Assembly (NCBI GenBank): GCA_937915565.1
Contig: CALDMH010000052.1
Coordinates: 1-8,680 of the forward strand
Reading direction: 5' to 3'
Length of the DNA stretch: 8,680 nucleotides
Source of the DNA: an uncultured Clostridia bacterium
GTDB lineage: Bacteria > Bacillota > Clostridia > Christensenellales > Borkfalkiaceae
The position numbers were made by a program, and so were the translations under genes. Under the pieces are notes generated by a model that saw only the letters and a list, made by a program, of their open reading frames with translations, was not told the DNA's origin and did no database searches. Shown in pieces: positions 5,267 to 8,680 of the stretch. Position 1 is the stretch's first letter. Every line of letters starts with the position of its first letter.

Positions 5267-6148
5267 ATGTTGGATATTTTTCTGGATTGCCTTTTCGATT
5301 CGTTGAAAATGCTTCCGCTTATTTTCATAACCTACGTTTTAATCGAGCTTATCGAAAGAAAGGCCGAATTTGCCAAAAACGGACGATTTTTATCGGGCAA
5401 GGCCGCACCCGTTCTCGGTTCGCTTGCGGGAGCGTTTCCGCAGTGCGGAATTTCGGTTATGTCGGCAAAACTTTACGAAAGGAAGCTGATAGGCCTCGGA
5501 ACGCTCTTCTCCGTGTTCATCGCAACGAGCGACGAGGCGTTCTCCATTTTGATTTCAAGTCCGAAAAGGCTTTACCTTATTCCTCTTTTGCTCATAAAAA
5601 TAGTTCTCGGGATAATAATCGGCGAAATTTTAAACCTGATTTTTTCAAAAAAGGTGCAGGAGGAAGACGAGGATTTTGAGCACGAGGACATTTGTGCGCA
5701 TTGCCACGACCACGAAGCCGAAGTTAAAGAGGGCGAACGTCTTTGGGTTAAAAGATACCTTTTAATCCCCTTTATCCATTCTCTGCAAACGTTTGCATAC
5801 GTTTTTGCCGTAACGCTCGTTTTCGGCGCGCTTTTCGCGGAAAACGGTTTTATCGGAGCGGACAGGCTCTCTTCGTTTTTGGAGAAATCTAAATTCTTCG
5901 CGCCGTTCGTAACCGCGCTCGTCGGGCTTATTCCGAACTGCGCGTCGTCGGCGGTTATAACCACGGCTTACGTCAACGGAGTGATTTCCTTCGGCGCAAT
6001 GACCGCGGGGCTGATTTCCAACGCCGGCGTCGGGCTTGCCGTTTTGTTCAAGAACACGGCAAAAACCAAACGCAACCTTTTAATTGCTTTGGGATTATAT
6101 CTCTTCGGCGCGATTTCGGGGTTGATTATTTCGGCGTTTAATTTTTGA
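5267..6148 (+). CDS. PF11449-type putative metal (manganese/heavy-metal) exporter
   Basis: The 293-residue membrane protein has two related halves, each with a conserved proline-cysteine motif: AFPQCGISV (56-64) in the first and GLIPNCASSAV (220-230) in the second. TSDEA (87-91) and GAGVG-like SNAGVG (251-256) are further family marks. This matches the ArsP_2 group (PF11449), annotated as putative manganese or heavy-metal transporters of clostridia; the real substrate is not settled. Hydrophobic segments lie at about 12-30, 46-66, 76-95, 103-127, 165-190, 212-236, 240-262 and 269-290. The soluble loop between the halves (131-157) is acidic and rich in His and Cys (EHEDICAHCHDHE), a likely metal-binding patch. 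ATG 5267 is preferred over the in-frame GTG at 5258 because the GTG is part of the ribosome site. It has its own promoter and terminator, so it appears monocistronic. Confidence 0.85.
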   Translation: MLDIFLDCLFDSLKMLPLIFITYVLIELIERKAEFAKNGRFLSGKAAPVLGSLAGAFPQCGISVMSAKLYERKLIGLGTLFSVFIATSDEAFSILISSPKRLYLIPLLLIKIVLGIIIGEILNLIFSKKVQEEDEDFEHEDICAHCHDHEAEVKEGERLWVKRYLLIPFIHSLQTFAYVFAVTLVFGALFAENGFIGADRLSSFLEKSKFFAPFVTALVGLIPNCASSAVITTAYVNGVISFGAMTAGLISNAGVGLAVLFKNTAKTKRNLLIALGLYLFGAISGLIISAFNF

Positions 6149-6172
6149 TTTCTTAATTCCGTAAAAAAGTAC

Positions 6173-6203
6173 GCGGCTCGGAAATTTTAAATTTCCGAGC
6201 CGC
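6173..6203. terminator. Bidirectional terminator between convergent genes
   Basis: GCGGCTCGGAAATTT (6173-6187) and its exact complement (6189-6203) form a long hairpin. The plus strand continues with ATTTTAATTGTTCTTTT, and the minus strand with ACTTTTTTACGG, so it can stop both the exporter and the GH112 messages, whose stop codons lie 24 and 15 bases away. Its arm TCCGAGCCGC is also found in the hairpin at 5016-5051. Confidence 0.9.
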
Positions 6204-6218
6204 ATTTTAATTGTTCTT

Positions 6219-8375
6219 TTATTCTTCTATAAACTTTATTTCCATCGGTTTAAGCTCGATAATCAACTTATTGCCCGACTTATCGTAAAATTCCGTGGTT
6301 TGATTTTCCTTGCTGTTGTTGACTACGGCATACTTTCCGCTCGCCTCGTAATAGTTACATTCCGTGTTTACGTTCGACGAATAACAAACGTTCAAAGGCT
6401 TGTTTGCCGCCCAGCACATAGCCTTATATAAAAGCCTCGAATTCTCGAAACTATACGGAATTCCCGTTATATAAAAACTTCTGCCCTTGCCGTATTCGTT
6501 TACGGCCATTTTTACTTCGCCGACGTTTACGCTGCGTTTGAACCTGTCGGAGAAAGTTATATCGAGAACCTTCGTGCCGTCTAACGCATAGATATTTTTC
6601 TTATCCTCGCCGTAATCGAAGTTATTCATTCCTTCGGTAAGCTCGTGCGAAACTTTCGTTATATTATATTTGTCGTTAGAAAGAGTGTACCCCACTTCTT
6701 CGTCCACGCCGAGAACGTCGGCAAGCTGGAAATATCTTCCGTTGCCCTCGCAAGCCGTAGGCTCGCCGATACCTATAAACCCGCCGCCGTTATAAACGAA
6801 CTTTCTTATCGCCGTTTGCAACTTTTCGTCAAGCCAAACCTTGCCGCCGGAGAACGCCGTGTATGCGTCGCCCGCGTTGATAAGTACGTCTATATGTCGC
6901 TCAACGCCGTTTTTCACGTCGTCAAAGGTTAAAAATTCAACGTCCACGGGAAGCCCCGAAATCGCTTCGAGTATGCCCTGATAAGAATAAATCTGCTGAT
7001 ACCAAAGTTCGTGCGCAACCATATGGCTCATCCAGCTTCTCTTTTTGCCCCAAGCGTTCAAAAGCCCCACTTTAAGCCTGCAATAAGGCTTTTTATTATC
7101 GATTGCGTCGTAAATAGCGCGGAATTCGTCCGCAATTTCGGCAACTCTGTCCACGAATTTCGGGAATTTCGCCGCCAGACTCAAATAACCGCCGAAACCC
7201 ATTCTGTCGATAGGTTTACGCATAATCGCGCGCCTTGCCGTGAGCCAGTTTTTGTTAAGTTCGGCAACCGCGCCGTCCTCGTTACCGTCGAAAAACGTAT
7301 CGGGGAAGAAATAAGGCAAAAATCTACCCTCGTGATATTTGACGTGCGGAATTTCGGATAACATTCTCACCGTTACGCCGCCGCCGACCGAGCCTACGAC
7401 TGCGTCCAAGCCCATATCCTTAAAATGCTCGCCGTACGGCTCTGCGCCTATCCAGTCGTCGCCGAGGAACATCATCGCTTCTTTGCCGTGTTTATGGCAA
7501 ATTTCAACGAGTTCGCCGATGATTTTGCTAACGAATCTCTCGACGAAATCCATATATTTCAAAAATTTCTCCGTAGGATTCCTGAAACAGTTATTATAAT
7601 ATCCGCTATCGACGAAATCCTCCGCGAAAAGATGAATCCCGCTCTCTTTTTCAAATTTCTCCATCAAAACGGGGTTGGCGGTTTGCGCGTAGCCGAACCA
7701 TTCGACCTGCCTTTCCTTGCCGAGGTCGTTGAAAATAAGCGTGAATTGATAAAGGAAAGTGGTAAATCTGACCACGCTCGTTTCGGGGTTTTCCTCGCAC
7801 CACTTCTCCATATGCCGTTTAACGTACTCTCTCGTTTCGGGGAAAGCAGGGTCGTAAGTGAGCTGTTTTTCGCAAGTCCATTCGTTTGTGAGATAGTTAT
7901 AAATCTGAACGGGATGCCAGGTTACGCGCGCTAAAAAAGTCACCGTATATTCGTGGAAAGGTACGGCGTTTTCAACGGTAACAAGGCCGTTAATCGAGTT
8001 ATAGCCCCACTTTTCGTGTTTGATGCCCGTCGTTCTGTCATAAACTTCCCAAAGGTCGATATAGGCGTAATCGGGGTCGAACTCATCTTTCAAAAAACCT
8101 TTCATAATTTCGATTTCAAGCGTTTCGCTTAAAGCCAAATTACGGTTGGAAAGCAAGAAAATTCTCTGCGCTTCCTCGGGGTGTTCTCTCGCCCATTCGT
8201 TGTCGCCGCGGACGACGAAATAAGTGTTGTAAACTTTTCCGAACTGCCCGGGATTTTCAGGAAGCCGGGTTCCGTCGCAATCGCGTACGGCGTCCGCGCC
8301 CCATTTTTCCGCTATTATTTTAGTTCCTTCCACGAAACTTTCGTCCGTGGGAATAGTGAATCTGCCTTTGCTCAT
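6219..8375 (-). CDS. GH112 beta-galactosyl phosphorylase (lacto-N-biose/galacto-N-biose type)
   Basis: This 718-residue protein opens with KGRFTIPTDESFVEGTKII and WGADAVRDCDGTRLPE, the signature start of family GH112. The family includes 1,3-beta-galactosyl-N-acetylhexosamine phosphorylase and galactosyl-rhamnose phosphorylase, which split Gal-beta-linked disaccharides with phosphate to give galactose 1-phosphate. Known enzymes have a TIM barrel (here about 1-430), a middle alpha/beta domain (about 440-655, ending near GGGFIGIGEPTACEG and the YGKGRSFYITG strand) and a small C-terminal beta domain. The motif FLGDDWIGAEPYG (303-315) should hold the catalytic acid, Asp306 or 307. Length is near the usual 720-750. 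There is no signal peptide, so it acts in the cytoplasm on imported disaccharide. The start is supported by AAGGAG nine bases upstream. It follows a possible glycoside hydrolase gene by 74 bp, consistent with mucin or milk-glycan use. Acceptor sugar (GalNAc, GlcNAc or rhamnose) cannot be told from inspection. Confidence 0.93.
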   Translation of the reverse strand: MSKGRFTIPTDESFVEGTKIIAEKWGADAVRDCDGTRLPENPGQFGKVYNTYFVVRGDNEWAREHPEEAQRIFLLSNRNLALSETLEIEIMKGFLKDEFDPDYAYIDLWEVYDRTTGIKHEKWGYNSINGLVTVENAVPFHEYTVTFLARVTWHPVQIYNYLTNEWTCEKQLTYDPAFPETREYVKRHMEKWCEENPETSVVRFTTFLYQFTLIFNDLGKERQVEWFGYAQTANPVLMEKFEKESGIHLFAEDFVDSGYYNNCFRNPTEKFLKYMDFVERFVSKIIGELVEICHKHGKEAMMFLGDDWIGAEPYGEHFKDMGLDAVVGSVGGGVTVRMLSEIPHVKYHEGRFLPYFFPDTFFDGNEDGAVAELNKNWLTARRAIMRKPIDRMGFGGYLSLAAKFPKFVDRVAEIADEFRAIYDAIDNKKPYCRLKVGLLNAWGKKRSWMSHMVAHELWYQQIYSYQGILEAISGLPVDVEFLTFDDVKNGVERHIDVLINAGDAYTAFSGGKVWLDEKLQTAIRKFVYNGGGFIGIGEPTACEGNGRYFQLADVLGVDEEVGYTLSNDKYNITKVSHELTEGMNNFDYGEDKKNIYALDGTKVLDITFSDRFKRSVNVGEVKMAVNEYGKGRSFYITGIPYSFENSRLLYKAMCWAANKPLNVCYSSNVNTECNYYEASGKYAVVNNSKENQTTEFYDKSGNKLIIELKPMEIKFIEE

Positions 8376-8414
8376 TGTAAATTTCTCCTTTTTCGTGATT
8401 CGCCGCGCGTGGTT

Positions 8415-8443
8415 CTTACAAACGCAATCAAACCCGATTTCAA
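8415..8443 (-). promoter_or_regulatory. Possible weak internal promoter before the GH112 gene
   Basis: TTGAAA (8438-8443) and TGTAAG (8415-8420) on the minus strand are 17 bases apart in the 74-bp gap between the two carbohydrate genes. The -10 box matches only four of six bases, so this may be chance; the gene is probably also read from further upstream. Confidence 0.2.
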
Positions 8444-8449
8444 TAACCC

Positions 8450-8680
8450 TTATTTTATGATATTCAAGCCTTTTTTCAGCTTAATTTCCTTTATTTCTCC
8501 GTCCGTTTTAAGTTTGACGGACATATCCTTCTTTGATTTTAACGAGAGCGAAACCACTTTGCCGTCCGCCATTTTTGCAGACGCCGAAACGCCGTTTCCG
8601 CAAAGCAGGTTTTCAAAACTCACGGATTTTTTCCATTTATCCGGAACGGCGGGGGACGCCTCGATATAGCCCTCGTGGGT
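8450..8680 (-). CDS. C-terminal end of a probable carbohydrate-active enzyme
   Basis: An open minus-strand frame enters from the right edge and ends at the TAA at 8452-8450, giving 76 residues. This frame was found by translating the edge directly. It reads ...HEGYIEASPAVPDKWK, then a segment rich in beta-type alternation with NGVSASAKMADGKVVSLSLK, and ends in a lysine-rich tail KEIKLKKGLNIIK. Text such as P-A-x-P-x-x-W followed by a strand containing A-x-x-x-D-G-K recalls the C-terminal beta-sandwich of GH95 alpha-L-fucosidases and related glycosidases, where the corresponding stretch is LPALP-x-x-W. The match is weak and the catalytic domain is off the window, so the family is a suggestion only. 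It lies upstream of the GH112 gene on the same strand, probably in one operon. Codon usage resembles its neighbours. Confidence 0.6.
   Translation of the reverse strand, partial: THEGYIEASPAVPDKWKKSVSFENLLCGNGVSASAKMADGKVVSLSLKSKKDMSVKLKTDGEIKEIKLKKGLNIIK

Noticed and set aside
7425..8669. Plus-strand frames of 162-169 codons over the GH112 gene and right edge
   Set aside because: They lie antisense to the GH112 coding sequence and the edge fragment and show no ribosome site or recognisable domain.

Overview
The window looks like a chromosomal segment from an uncultured, anaerobic, probably gut-dwelling member of the Bacillota (Clostridia). Supporting signs are strong AGGAGG-type ribosome sites, TTGACA/TATAAT promoters with 17-bp spacing, a CIRCE-like heat-shock operator before htpG, a lipoprotein with a lipobox, a PF11449-type metal transporter of the clostridial kind, and a GH112 glycoside phosphorylase typical of mucin or milk-glycan users. 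No insertion sequence, CRISPR array, tRNA or rRNA was seen. The class assignment is inference.

Layout. On the left, everything is on the minus strand and reads right to left: a large lipoprotein gene (1597-3906) ending in a strong terminator, then minD (637-1434), minE (324-554), and the first 54 codons of htpG (1-162), which runs off the left edge. htpG has its own promoter, a CIRCE-like element and a leader that can fold next to the Shine-Dalgarno site.

In the middle, a 255-bp divergent promoter region separates the lipoprotein gene from a plus-strand gene for a membrane-anchored XRE/Cro-type regulator (4162-4815). The two promoters are near mirror images around their -35 boxes and flank a symmetrical dyad, so the regulator may control itself and the lipoprotein. 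A 451-bp gap follows. It holds three palindromes in a row, a 10-bp tandem repeat and a good promoter, and no convincing gene. A PF11449-type metal exporter (5267-6148) comes next.

On the right, a bidirectional terminator (6173-6203) separates the exporter from a convergent carbohydrate-use unit on the minus strand. This unit holds the last 76 codons of a gene that may encode a glycoside hydrolase (8450-8680), followed 74 bp later by a complete GH112 beta-galactoside phosphorylase (6219-8375).

Most genes here are ordinary housekeeping or gut-niche functions. The points most worth a second look are the regulator/lipoprotein pair and its promoter architecture, the apparently leaderless starts of minD and the XRE gene, a MinE that lacks its usual N-terminal membrane-binding segment, and the cluster of palindromes before the exporter.
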